A stretch of 42,363 bases of DNA from Streptomyces sp. NRRL F-6492 (GTDB lineage: Bacteria > Actinomycetota > Actinomycetes > Streptomycetales > Streptomycetaceae), in the NCBI RefSeq assembly GCF_001280125.1, contig NZ_LGEG01000247.1:1-42363 (forward strand), read 5' to 3'. Below the pieces are notes generated by a model. The model was not told the DNA's origin, searched no databases, and saw nothing but the letters and a program-made list of their open reading frames with translations. This document shows, piece after piece, positions 7,932 through 16,098 of this stretch (position 1 is its first letter; every line of letters begins with the position of its first letter). The translations under genes and the position numbers were made by a program.

Positions 7932-9221
7932 TCAGGCGCGGCCCGCGGCCTTCTGGCTCCTGCGCGACAGCGAGTCGACGACCACGGCGGCCAGCAGCAC
8001 CGACCCCGTGATCATGAACTGGACGGCGTTGCTGACTCCCATGATGTTCATGCCCGACTGGATCGACCCGATCACCAGGGCGCCGAGCAGCGCCGACCAG
8101 ACCGAACCGCGCCCGCCGAACAGGCTCGTGCCGCCGATGACGGCCGCGGCGATCACGTTCATCAGCAGGTTGCCGCCGCCGGAGGTCTGGCTCGCGGACT
8201 GGATCTGCCCGGCGAGGAAGAGACCGCCGATCGCCGCCATGGTCCCGGCGATCGAGAACACCGTCATCCGGACGAACGCCACGCCGATGCCCGCCCGGCG
8301 CGCGCCCTCGACGTTGCCGCCCACCGCGAAGACCCGCCGGCCGTACGTGGTGCGCCGCAGCACGAAGTCCAGGACCACCAGCAGGACCAGGAAGACCAGG
8401 AGCGCCAGCGGCAGCCCCTGGTACCGGTTGAGGACGTACGCGGCGGCGAACGCGAGCGCCGCGAGGAGGAGCGCGCGCAGCGCGATCTCGGCTACCGGCC
8501 GGGACGGCACCCCGGCCGTCCGCCGCCGCCGGGCGTCCAGCAGCGAGGCCGCCAGGAAGAGCCCGACCCCGACGGCCGCGGTCGCGTAGGCGGCGACCGG
8601 GCTGTGGAAGACGGTCGAGTACAGCTCGGCGACGACGCTCTCGGCCGGGATGTTGACCGTGCCGCTCGTGCCCAGGATCTGGAGCATCAGCCCGTTCCAG
8701 GCGAGGTTGCCCGCCAGGGTGACGACGAAGGCCGGCACGCCCACCTTCGCGAAGAAGAACCCGTGGATCAGCCCGACGGCCGCGCCGCCCGCCACGGCGA
8801 CCAGGAGCGCCAGCCACTCGTTCATGCCGTTCAGGACGTTGAGCACGGCGAAGACCGCGGCGCACAGACCGCTCACCGAGCCGACCGAGAGGTCGATCTC
8901 GCCGAGCAGCAGGACGAAGACGATCCCGACCGCGATCATGCCGGTGCCGACGATCTGCTGGCTGAGGTCGGAGAGGTTCTGGGCGGAGAGGAACGTGCTG
9001 TCCAGGCTGCCGAACACCGTCCAGATGATGATCACGGCGAGGACGACGGGCAGGGACCCCAGCTCCCCGCCGCGCAGCTTGCGCCGGAACTCCCCGAGGT
9101 ACCCCCTGACGCCCTCTTCGCGGACCAGGAGGCGGGTGTCCACGGCGGGCACGGCGCCGGAGGCCGGTTCCTGGGAGGCCCTGTCGACGTCTTCGGAGGG
9201 GCGGTCCCGGTCCCGTTTCAC
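7932..9221 (-). CDS. Sugar ABC transporter permease (RbsC/XylH type)
   Basis: 429 residues. After about 45 cytoplasmic residues come about ten hydrophobic helices and the diagnostic LLGEIDLSVGSVSGL segment, the central arginine-rich loop RRTTYGRRVFAVGGN, and AAAVIGGTSLFGGRGSVWSALLGAL near the C-terminus. These are features of the BPD_transp_2 permeases for pentoses and related sugars. The GTG start at 9221 overlaps the ATPase stop codon as GTGA (9218-9221), with GGAGGAG just upstream. The same frame stays open far upstream, but that part is antisense-like shadow of the ATPase and binding-protein genes. It forms the membrane channel of the importer with the two following entries. Confidence 0.9.
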   Translation of the reverse strand: MKRDRDRPSEDVDRASQEPASGAVPAVDTRLLVREEGVRGYLGEFRRKLRGGELGSLPVVLAVIIIWTVFGSLDSTFLSAQNLSDLSQQIVGTGMIAVGIVFVLLLGEIDLSVGSVSGLCAAVFAVLNVLNGMNEWLALLVAVAGGAAVGLIHGFFFAKVGVPAFVVTLAGNLAWNGLMLQILGTSGTVNIPAESVVAELYSTVFHSPVAAYATAAVGVGLFLAASLLDARRRRTAGVPSRPVAEIALRALLLAALAFAAAYVLNRYQGLPLALLVFLVLLVVLDFVLRRTTYGRRVFAVGGNVEGARRAGIGVAFVRMTVFSIAGTMAAIGGLFLAGQIQSASQTSGGGNLLMNVIAAAVIGGTSLFGGRGSVWSALLGALVIGSIQSGMNIMGVSNAVQFMITGSVLLAAVVVDSLSRRSQKAAGRA

Positions 9222-9994
9222 GACTCCTCCCGCTTGCGGTCCCGGCGCCGGGTGACGGCGCTGTCGGTGGCGCCCGTGATGGCGGAGACGATCTCCTCGG
9301 TGGTCGTCGAGCGCCGGTCGAAGAAGCCGTTGTTCCGGCCGAGGCGCATCACGGCGATCCGGTCGGCGACCGCCATCACGTCCACCATGTTGTGGCTGAT
9401 CAGGATCGTCCCCAGGCCCCGGTCGCGGAGCCGCTCCACCAGGTCGAGGACCTCGGCGGTCTGCTCCACCCCCAGGGCGGCGGTGGGCTCGTCCAGGATC
9501 ACGACCTTGGGGTCGCCGATCAGCGAACGGGCGATCGCCACCGTCTGGCGTTGCCCGCCGGAGAGGGACGCCACGGGGATGCGGACGCTCGGGATGCGGA
9601 TCGACAGCGTGTCGAGCAGCTCGCGCGCCCGCCGGTCCATGCGGACCTCGTCCAGGACCCCGAACCTGCGCAGCTCGCGGCCGAGGAACAGGTTGGCGAC
9701 CACGTCCAGGTTGTCGCACAGGGCGAGGTCCTGGTAGACGGTCGCGATCCCGAGGTCCTGGGCGTCGTGGGGCCGGGTGAGGGAGACCGGCCGCCCCTCC
9801 CACGCGATGACGCCCTCGTCGGGCGGGTTCACCCCGGCGATCGCCTTGACGGCGGTGGACTTGCCGGCGCCGTTGTCGCCGACGAGCGCGACGACCTCGC
9901 CCGGACGGACCTCCAGGTCGAAGTCCTTCAGGGCCTGGACCGCGCCGAACCGCTTGGAGACCCCCCGCAGGGTGAGCACGGCTGGCTCCGGCAA
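9218..9994 (-). CDS. Sugar ABC transporter ATP-binding protein
   Basis: 258 residues, a single ABC domain. The Walker A motif is GDNGAGKST, the Q-loop lies in TVYQDLALCDNLDV, the signature is LSGGQRQTVAIAR, Walker B is VVILDEPTAALG, and the switch histidine is in LISHNM. Sugar importers of this type in enteric bacteria use a fused double ATPase; actinomycete XylG-like proteins are often single, as here, and would act as a homodimer. The gene follows the binding protein by about 57 bases and is coupled to the permease by GTGA. The D-xylose-type binding protein suggests a pentose substrate, but this is inferred. Confidence 0.92.
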   Translation of the reverse strand: MPEPAVLTLRGVSKRFGAVQALKDFDLEVRPGEVVALVGDNGAGKSTAVKAIAGVNPPDEGVIAWEGRPVSLTRPHDAQDLGIATVYQDLALCDNLDVVANLFLGRELRRFGVLDEVRMDRRARELLDTLSIRIPSVRIPVASLSGGQRQTVAIARSLIGDPKVVILDEPTAALGVEQTAEVLDLVERLRDRGLGTILISHNMVDVMAVADRIAVMRLGRNNGFFDRRSTTTEEIVSAITGATDSAVTRRRDRKREES

Positions 9995-10051
9995 GGGAAC
10001 CGCCTCCTCCGTCCGTCCGCCCGCCCGTGTGGGGAGCGGAACGACTCGCGA

Positions 10052-11134
10052 CTACTGGAGACCGGCCTCCTTGCAGGCGGCCGCGTAGGTCGGGGTGCAG
10101 ATCTCCCGCACCGTGTAGAGGCCGTCCTTGACGACGGTGTCCTTGATGTTGGACTTGTCGACCACGACCGGCGTCAGCAGCGAGGCGGGGACCTTCTGGC
10201 CACTGCCGCTGGTGACGGTGGTGGGGGTCAGGTCGGACGGGATCGGCTTGCCCTCGGCCAGGTTGACGGCCATGGTGGCGGCGATGTCCGCCTCCGGCTT
10301 GTACGGCTTCTCGACCGTGATGGTCTGCGTGCCGAGCAGGATCCGCTGGATGGCGTCGAGCTGCGCGTCCTGGCCGGTCAGCGGCACGTTCATGCCCGCC
10401 GCCTTCAGGGCGGTGGCGATGCCGGCGGCCAGCCCGTCGTTGGCCGAGTAGACGCCGACGATCCTGTCCTTGCCCAGCGCGCTGATGGCACCGGACATCT
10501 GCTGGTTGGCGTTGTTCGGGTCCCAGTTCGGCGTGTCGTACTCCTTGCCGATCTTCACCTTGCCGTCCAGGACCGCGTGCGCGCCGGCCTTGAACTCGGC
10601 GGCGTTCGGGTCCGTCGGGGACCCGTTGTGCATCACGATCTCGCCGCTGCCCGCCTTGTCGCCGAGCGCGTCCAGGAGCGCCCTGCCCTGGAGCTCGCCC
10701 ACCTTGCGGTTGTCGTACGAGACGTACGCGTCGACCGGGCCCTGCGCGAGGCGGTCGTACGCCACGACCTTGACGCCCGCGTCGTGGGCCTTCTGCACGG
10801 AGGACTGGATCGACTTGGCGTCCACGGCGTCCAGGATCAGCACCTTGTCGCCCTTGGCGAGCGCCGTGTTCACCTGCTGCTGCTGGGTGGTGGCGCTCTC
10901 GGCGGCGTTGTAGTAGTCGATCTGCGCGCCGGGCGCCAGCTCCTTGATCTTCGCCTCGATGTAGGGGCGGTCGAACTTCTCGTACCGGGTCGTCTTGCTC
11001 TCCGGGAGCAGCAGCCCGATCCTGACCTCGTCCTGCGCCGCGGCCGGCTGTGCCGCTCCAGTCGTCGCCACCGTGCCCAGGGAGAGGGCAGCGGCTCCGG
11101 CGAGGGCGATCGCGCCGCGCAATGTACGGCTCAT
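10052..11134 (-). CDS. Sugar-binding protein of ABC transporter (XylF-like, periplasmic-binding type 1)
   Basis: 360 residues with a Sec signal at 1-35 (MSRTLRGAIAL...PAAAQ). The mature fold starts at EVRIGLLLPESKTTRYEKFD, a very XylF-like opening, and has the VLILDAVDAKSI, VVAYDRL and YSANDGLAAGIATAL elements of ribose/xylose binding proteins. GGAG precedes the ATG at 11134. It captures a sugar outside the cell and delivers it to the permease/ATPase encoded downstream. Oddity: there is no lipobox cysteine after the signal, although Gram-positive binding proteins are usually lipoproteins, so it may be released or held by another means. A pair of cysteines near the C-terminus (EICTPTYAAACKEAG) could form a disulfide. 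D-xylose is the likeliest ligand, not proven. Confidence 0.88.
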   Translation of the reverse strand: MSRTLRGAIALAGAAALSLGTVATTGAAQPAAAQDEVRIGLLLPESKTTRYEKFDRPYIEAKIKELAPGAQIDYYNAAESATTQQQQVNTALAKGDKVLILDAVDAKSIQSSVQKAHDAGVKVVAYDRLAQGPVDAYVSYDNRKVGELQGRALLDALGDKAGSGEIVMHNGSPTDPNAAEFKAGAHAVLDGKVKIGKEYDTPNWDPNNANQQMSGAISALGKDRIVGVYSANDGLAAGIATALKAAGMNVPLTGQDAQLDAIQRILLGTQTITVEKPYKPEADIAATMAVNLAEGKPIPSDLTPTTVTSGSGQKVPASLLTPVVVDKSNIKDTVVKDGLYTVREICTPTYAAACKEAGLQ

Positions 11135-11299
11135 GGAAGGCTCCTTCCGTACGCCCCTCCTCCCGCACCTCGTGAGCGCGGGAACACCGGGGGCACACAT
11201 GGCCTACATATCGACATTAGCCGCAACCCGGTGACCGGCAAGCGGGTGGGGCGGCGCCCGCGGCGACCCGGCCGCCCGCGAGCACGGTCCGGCGGCCGG

Positions 11300-12094
11300 T
11301 CAGACGGGGGAGCCGCCGGGACCGGAGACGGGACCGGAGGCGGGGCCGGCGGTCAGGTCGGTGGCCCGCAGCAGCCGCAGGAACGCCTTCAGACCGGTGA
11401 TGATCTCCTCGTTGTCGGTGAGCCGGTTCACCGTCGCCTCGAACTCGCGGGCCAGGGCCGCGACGCCCCGGTCGGTCCGCTCGGCGCGCTCGTGCGCGGA
11501 GAGCCCGACCGCGTCCACGGTCCCGCGCAGCTCCGCCAGGGCCCGGTACTGCTCCTCCGCCTTGTCCTGGAGCACCGCGGCACCCGCTTCGAGCGCGGCG
11601 ACCCGCTCCCGCAGCGCCACCACGTCGTCCCTCGGGTACGTCACCTCCCTGAGCAACGTGCCCAGCCTGCCGCGCAGTTGCCCGAAGTACGCGCCGGCCG
11701 GCCGGAAGGCCGTGCTCAGCAGGAAGAACCCGGCGCACCAGTACACCGCCTCCCGGCCGGTCGCGACGGCGACGGCGAGCACGGCGGCCGCCGTCGCCAC
11801 GTGCCCGGCGACGGCCACCCGCAGCATCACGCGCGCGATCCGCCCCGCCTCCGCGTCCCGCTCCCCGGAGACCACGAGGCCCCTCTCGCGGCTGACCGCG
11901 ATCTCGGCGAGGACCGCGTGCGCCCGGAAGTACAGGTTCCACGGCGCCGTCAGGAGCAGCAGGAGCCAGAGCAGCCCGAGGACGCCCGCCCCGACGGCGA
12001 GCACCGTCCCGGGCGGCGCCCCCACCGCGTACGCCAGCACCAGCGCCCCGACCGCGAGTCCCGCCACCACGAACGCGCCCACGACCTTGCCCAT
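11300..12094 (-). CDS. Membrane protein with C-terminal coiled coil, unknown function
   Basis: 264 residues from the ATG at 12094, which has GGAGGGGG just before it. Residues about 1-60 hold two long hydrophobic segments (VVGAFVVAGLAVGALVLAY and VLAVGAGVLGLLWLLLLL). Residues about 100-140 hold two more, and residues about 155-240 are a helical, charged, heptad-like region (LRERVAALEAGAAVLQDKAEEQYRALAELR). The tail is Gly/Pro-rich. I do not recognise a family. The topology suggests four membrane segments with a cytoplasmic coiled coil for dimerisation or partner binding. It stands alone on the minus strand, 165 bases from the sugar-binding protein start and beyond the terminator that closes the conservon. 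Confidence 0.7.
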   Translation of the reverse strand: MGKVVGAFVVAGLAVGALVLAYAVGAPPGTVLAVGAGVLGLLWLLLLLTAPWNLYFRAHAVLAEIAVSRERGLVVSGERDAEAGRIARVMLRVAVAGHVATAAAVLAVAVATGREAVYWCAGFFLLSTAFRPAGAYFGQLRGRLGTLLREVTYPRDDVVALRERVAALEAGAAVLQDKAEEQYRALAELRGTVDAVGLSAHERAERTDRGVAALAREFEATVNRLTDNEEIITGLKAFLRLLRATDLTAGPASGPVSGPGGSPV

Positions 12095-12191
12095 GCCGTC
12101 CCCCTCCGGACCGGTGCACGAGAACGGGTGCACGCCCCGCGGCCATGGTTCCGCCGGAGCCGGGCCCCGGCATGAGTACGGCTACTCAGAA

Positions 12192-12235
12192 ACGGGCCCG
12201 GTCCTCCGTGCACACCGCCGGAGGACCGGGCCCGT
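12192..12235 (-). terminator. Terminator of the conservon operon
   Basis: A perfect 17-base inverted repeat (12192-12208 with 12219-12235) and a 10-base loop begin 28 bases after the CYP154 stop codon. There is no U-tract. It separates the operon from the membrane protein gene on the same strand. Confidence 0.75.
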
Positions 12236-12263
12236 GGTCCGGGAGGCGCGCACGCGCCGGCCG

Positions 12264-13508
12264 TCAGGCCAGGACGACCGGCAGGTCGAAGAGGTCGTTC
12301 TGGGTGACGACCGGCTTGTTGCGCAGCTCCTCGCGCGGCACGGCCAGCCGCAGCTCGGGGAAGCGCGCGTACAGCGCGGGCAGCGCCACCGAGGCCTCCA
12401 GGCGGGACAGCGCCGCACCCGGGCAGACGTGCGGACCGTGACCGAAGGAGATGTGCCGGTTCGGCGTGCGGGTCACGTCGAAGTCGCCCGCCGTCGGACC
12501 GAACTGCGTCTCGTCCCGGCCGATCGCGCCGAACGACACGATCAGCCCCTCGCCCTTGGGCAGGACCCGGTCGCCGACCTCGATGTCCTCGGCGGCGAAC
12601 CGGATCAGGACGTGCGAGGTCGGCGTCGACCAGCGCAGGGTCTCCTCGATCACGTTCTCCCACGGCACCTCGCCCTTGAGCACCAGGTCGCGCTGCTCGG
12701 GGTGGGTGCTCAGGGCGACCACGGCGTTCACGATCAGGCTGATGGTCGTCTCGTGACCGGCGGCCACCATCAGCTGGAGGGTGTTGGTGATCTCCTCCGT
12801 GGTGAGCCGGTCGCCGTCCTCCGACGCCTCGATCAGCGCGCTCGTGAGGTCGTCGCCGGGCGCCTCCTTCTTGCCCGCCACGATCCCCCCGAACAGGGCG
12901 CCCAGGTCCGCCATCATCCGCGGCACCTCCTCGGGCGGGGTCTGCGTCGAGAAGAACTTGTCGAACAGCTCCTTCATCCGCGGCTGGTCGGCCTGGTCGA
13001 CGCCCATCAGCTCGCAGACCACGTTCATCGGCAGCGGGTACGCGAACTCCGCCTTCAGGTCCACCGTCTCGCCCGCGGGGCGCTCGGCCAGCCGGTCCAG
13101 CATCTCCGTGGTCAGGGCCTCGATGCCGGCGCGCAGCCGCTCCACCCGGCGCGCGGTCAGCGCCTGCGCGACCAGGCCGCGCAGCCGCCGGTGCTCCTCG
13201 CCGTCCACGGTCAGCATCGACTTGCCGGGGTTGGCAAGACCGATCAGCGGCCAGTCCAGCGGTATCTCACCGCGCTGCCAGGCGCCCCAGACGTCGATGT
13301 CCTTGACCAGCCGGGGGTCCGTGAGCAGCTTCCGGGCCTCCGCGTGGTGGGTGACGGCGAAGCAGGGCACCCCGCCCGGCAGGACGACCCGGGCGAGCGG
13401 TCCCGCGGCGCGCAGCCGGGCGCTCTCGCCGTCGAGGTCGGTGACGAACGGGTCCAGGTCGATGACGCCGGTGCCGGACGCGGCGGTGTGGTCGTACGGG
13501 CAGCTCAT
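12264..13508 (-). CDS. Cytochrome P450, CYP154-like (last gene of the conservon)
   Basis: 414 residues with all P450 hallmarks: oxygen-binding helix I motif AGHETT at 250-255, K-helix E289-T-L-R292, and heme loop FGHGPHVCPG with the ligand Cys362. The segments LVKDIDVWGAWQRGEIP and RFAAEDIEVGDR recall CYP154 proteins, a family found next to CYP157 in Streptomyces conservons. It should be a soluble ferredoxin-dependent monooxygenase acting on a hydrophobic substrate. CYP154 members hydroxylate steroids or polyketides in vitro, but physiological substrates are largely unknown. The ATG overlaps the CYP157 stop codon (ATGA, 13505-13508), so the two P450s should be made together. No ferredoxin gene lies in this window. 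Confidence 0.92.
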   Translation of the reverse strand: MSCPYDHTAASGTGVIDLDPFVTDLDGESARLRAAGPLARVVLPGGVPCFAVTHHAEARKLLTDPRLVKDIDVWGAWQRGEIPLDWPLIGLANPGKSMLTVDGEEHRRLRGLVAQALTARRVERLRAGIEALTTEMLDRLAERPAGETVDLKAEFAYPLPMNVVCELMGVDQADQPRMKELFDKFFSTQTPPEEVPRMMADLGALFGGIVAGKKEAPGDDLTSALIEASEDGDRLTTEEITNTLQLMVAAGHETTISLIVNAVVALSTHPEQRDLVLKGEVPWENVIEETLRWSTPTSHVLIRFAAEDIEVGDRVLPKGEGLIVSFGAIGRDETQFGPTAGDFDVTRTPNRHISFGHGPHVCPGAALSRLEASVALPALYARFPELRLAVPREELRNKPVVTQNDLFDLPVVLA

Positions 13509-14746
13509 CCTAGGGCTCCAAGGGCGGGGGTCGGGGTGTAGGTCACGGGAAGCGCGGTCAGGCCGCGCAGCCAGGGGGAGGGGCGGCGGGCGAGGTCCTG
13601 CGGGGCCACCGCGAGGTCCACGTCAGGCAACCGGTCGAGCAGCACCTCGATGCCCGTCCGGGCGATGGTCTCGGCGACCTCCTGCGCGGGGAACGGGCAG
13701 CGGTGCTCGCCGTGCCCGAAGGACAGGTAGGCGTTGTTGCCGCCGGTGAGCGCGCCGGAGTCGGCCCGCACGTGCGGGTCGGAGTTGGCGGCGGCCAGGC
13801 CGAGCAGCAGCAGGTCCCCGCCGCCGATCCGGCGCCCGCCGAGGTGGGTGTCGCGCGAGGCCCACCGCCCGGCGACGTTCTGGGTGGGGGTGTCCTCCCA
13901 GAGGACCTCGTTCATCGCCTCGCCGACGCTGTGCCGGCCGCCGGACAGCGAGGCCGCGAACCGGTCGTCGGTGAGCATGAGGCGCAGCGAGTTGCCGATC
14001 CAGTCGGCGGTGGGCTGGTGGCCGGCGGCCATCATCACCATGAGGTCCTGGGCGATCTCCTCGACCGTGAAGCCGGCCGTGTTGCCGAGCATCCGCGAGG
14101 CGACGTCGTCGCCCGGCGCCTCCGCCTTGGCGGTGAGCAGCCCGAACATCGACTCGCCCAGGTGGCGCTGGCCCTCCAGGGCGCCCTCCTGGCCGTTGAT
14201 CATGTCGTTCATGGCCTTGACGAGCCCGGGGCCCTGCTCGTCGGCGAAGCCGTAGACGCTGGCGAGGACCCGGACCGGCAGCAGCATCGCGTACTCGGCG
14301 ATGAGGTCGCAGGAGCCCTTGCCGCACAGCGTGTCGATCAGCTCGTCGGCGAACCGCTCGGCGCGCTGCCTCAGGACGAACGGGTCGATCGCCTCCAGGG
14401 CGCCGGAGACGACGTCCGCGCGCTCGCGGTGCCGCTCGCCGACGGTGTAGAGGATGGACGGCTGCTTGCGGCCGATCATGGGCAGCAGGGGCCAGTCCGC
14501 CGGGATGTGGTCCCACTGGTTCCACAGGTCGGAGTCGCGCGAGAAGAGCACCGGGTCGCTGGTGACCTGGTGCAGTTCGCGGTAGCCGAGGACCAGCCAG
14601 GCGGGCACGTCCCCGTCCAGGACGACCGGGGCGACCGCCCCGTGCTCGCGGCGCATCTGCCGGTACAGCTCGGTGGGGTCGGTCTGGAACCGGGGTCCGC
14701 CCAGCGGGACGGGCCGGGGCTCGGAGTGGGGCACGGGGCAGGTCAC
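13505..14746 (-). CDS. Cytochrome P450, CYP157-like, lacking the ExxR motif
   Basis: 413 residues with the heme loop FGHGEHRCPFP and ligand Cys350. Two elements regarded as near-universal are changed: the K-helix ExxR reads E280-V-L-W283, and the helix I motif reads AGHQPT instead of AGxET/DT. Loss of ExxR is a published trait of the CYP157 family, which occurs in conservons next to CYP154, and both features match here. It is therefore probably an intact member of that family and not a decayed gene. Its function is unknown: it may be an unusual oxygenase or a heme-bearing partner or sensor for the GTPase system. It overlaps the GTPase gene (ATGA at 14743-14746) and the CYP154 gene (13505-13508). 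Confidence 0.9.
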   Translation of the reverse strand: MTCPVPHSEPRPVPLGGPRFQTDPTELYRQMRREHGAVAPVVLDGDVPAWLVLGYRELHQVTSDPVLFSRDSDLWNQWDHIPADWPLLPMIGRKQPSILYTVGERHRERADVVSGALEAIDPFVLRQRAERFADELIDTLCGKGSCDLIAEYAMLLPVRVLASVYGFADEQGPGLVKAMNDMINGQEGALEGQRHLGESMFGLLTAKAEAPGDDVASRMLGNTAGFTVEEIAQDLMVMMAAGHQPTADWIGNSLRLMLTDDRFAASLSGGRHSVGEAMNEVLWEDTPTQNVAGRWASRDTHLGGRRIGGGDLLLLGLAAANSDPHVRADSGALTGGNNAYLSFGHGEHRCPFPAQEVAETIARTGIEVLLDRLPDVDLAVAPQDLARRPSPWLRGLTALPVTYTPTPALGALG

Positions 14747-15366
14747 GGGGCGGGCTCCGGGATGGGCTGCGGTGTCGGGTCCTGGGCGACGACGGACTGC
14801 AGGTGCTCGACGAGCGTGATCAGGACCTGCTTGCTGGACTCGCGCGACCGGGCGTCGCAGAAGACCAGCGGGACCCCGTCGGAGAGGTCGAGGGCCTCGC
14901 GGATCTGTCCGGCGGTGTGGGCGGGGCCGCCGAAGTCGTTGCAGGCGACGACGAACGGCGTGCCGTGGTGCTCCAGGCGGTCGATCGCGTACCAGGAGTC
15001 GGCGAGCCGGCGCGTGTCGACGAGCACGACCGCGCCGAGCGTCCCGGAGAACAGCCGGTCCCAGAGGAACCAGAACCGCTCCTGGCCGGGCGCCCCGAAC
15101 AGATAGAGGATGTTGTGGGCGTCCAGCGAGATCCTGCCGAAGTCGAAGGCCACGGTGGTGGCCGTCTTCGCGGCGACGCCGACGGTGTCGTCGACGCCCT
15201 CGCCCGCCTGCGTCATGGTCTCCTCGGTGTTCAGCGGACGGATCTCGCTGACCGAGCGCACCAGGGTGGTCTTGCCGACGCCGAAACCGCCGACGACGAC
15301 GATCTTCAGTCCGTTGTCGGCGGTGCTGTGCAGGGTCTGGCGCTGTTCAGAGGTTACGGAGTCCAA
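14743..15366 (-). CDS. cvnD: Conservon Ras-like GTPase (CvnD)
   Basis: 207 residues. The P-loop GGFGVGKTT is at 26-34. A switch-II-like LFGAPGQERFWFLWD segment follows, in which the usual DxxG aspartate is replaced, as is typical for this group. VVACNDFGG stands in for the NKxD guanine-recognition motif. CvnD proteins resemble MglA/Ras-like GTPases and are thought to be membrane-associated switches working with CvnA, CvnB and CvnC. The start at 15366 lies 20 bases inside the upstream cvnC, and its stop overlaps the CYP157 start, so translation is coupled on both sides. The signal it relays is unknown. Confidence 0.92.
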   Translation of the reverse strand: MDSVTSEQRQTLHSTADNGLKIVVVGGFGVGKTTLVRSVSEIRPLNTEETMTQAGEGVDDTVGVAAKTATTVAFDFGRISLDAHNILYLFGAPGQERFWFLWDRLFSGTLGAVVLVDTRRLADSWYAIDRLEHHGTPFVVACNDFGGPAHTAGQIREALDLSDGVPLVFCDARSRESSKQVLITLVEHLQSVVAQDPTPQPIPEPAP

Positions 15367-15700
15367 CGAGCACCTGCTCCAGGATGTCGTGATCGGGAAG
15401 GCGGTACGACGCGCGGGGGTGCCGTGCGCTGATCCGGCCGGTGTCGTGGAGGTCGGCCAGCAGGATCCGGGTGATCGACACCGGCAGGCCGAGACCGGCC
15501 GCCACCTCCACCACCGCCGTGGGGAAGCGGCACATGCGCAGGATCGCGGCGTGCTCGGACTGCATGCCGGGGGCCGGGTCGCTCTCGGCGACCACGAGGG
15601 TCACCAGGTCGAAGGCGTCGGACCCGGCACGGCTGCGGCCGCCGGTCAGGGTGTAGAGCCGGTCGGGGGAATCGTCCCTGCCCGGCCTGGATCGGCTCAT
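15347..15700 (-). CDS. cvnC: Conservon DUF742 protein (CvnC)
   Basis: 117 residues, typical DUF742 length. It shows the RLYTLTGGRSRA start, the central SEHAAILRMCRFPTAVVEVAAGLGLPVSITRILLADL helix-turn-helix-like stretch and a C-terminal DHDILEQVLVGLRNL. The fold resembles a winged helix, but in conservons the protein is thought to bridge the kinase-like CvnA, the roadblock CvnB and the GTPase. ATG 15700 overlaps the cvnB stop codon (ATGA), and the 3' end overlaps cvnD by 20 bases. Assignment rests on both sequence and position. Confidence 0.93.
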   Translation of the reverse strand: MSRSRPGRDDSPDRLYTLTGGRSRAGSDAFDLVTLVVAESDPAPGMQSEHAAILRMCRFPTAVVEVAAGLGLPVSITRILLADLHDTGRISARHPRASYRLPDHDILEQVLVGLRNL

Positions 15701-16098
15701 CCCCGGGGCCTCGCGACCAGGTACTCGCCCAGTTGCTCGACCAGTTCGGACATGTTGTGGCCGACGAGCCCGGCGTCGGCGTCCTCGTCGGCGACGAGGG
15801 CGAGGTGGGCGCCCTCGCCGGCCTCCACGATGAACAGGATGCCGCCGTAGAACTCGGCCATCGCGGAACGGACGCCGCCCGTGCCGTCGCCGAACTCCAC
15901 GGACGCACCGTGCGACAGGCTCTGGATGCCGGCGGCGATCGCGGCGAGCTGGTCCGCCTGGTCGACGGAGAGCTCGGGGGTACGGCAGAGCTTGAGGCCG
16001 TCACGGGAGAGCACCAGGGCGTGTCGGGTGCCCGGGGTGCGTTCCAGCAGGCCCTCCAGGAGCCAGCTGAGCTTCTCGTCGGTGGTGGTGCCGGTCAT
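15697..16098 (-). CDS. cvnB: Conservon roadblock/LC7 protein (CvnB)
   Basis: 133 residues, one Roadblock/LC7 domain. It begins LSWLLEGLLERTPGTRHALVLSRDGL and continues through LAAIAAGIQSLSHGASVEFG and GGILFIVEAGEGAHLALVADEDADAGLVGHNMSELVEQLG. Roadblock proteins regulate or activate small GTPases, so CvnB probably acts on CvnD. The ATG directly abuts the cvnA stop codon (TAA followed by ATG), and its own stop overlaps cvnC (ATGA). Confidence 0.94.
   Translation of the reverse strand: MTGTTTDEKLSWLLEGLLERTPGTRHALVLSRDGLKLCRTPELSVDQADQLAAIAAGIQSLSHGASVEFGDGTGGVRSAMAEFYGGILFIVEAGEGAHLALVADEDADAGLVGHNMSELVEQLGEYLVARPRG

Noticed and set aside
9222..11198. Upstream extension of the sugar permease reading frame (1088 codons in all)
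   Set aside because: The part before GTG 9221 is a shadow of the ATPase and binding-protein genes; the permease fold starts after the GTGA overlap.
11191..11225. AT-rich spot upstream of the sugar-binding protein as an operator palindrome
   Set aside because: Hand alignment of the two halves matched at too few positions.
9392..12175. 927-codon plus-strand frame opposite the sugar ABC genes
   Set aside because: Antisense shadow without domain motifs, rich in Val/Gly/Asp/His as expected from the complement of high-GC codons.
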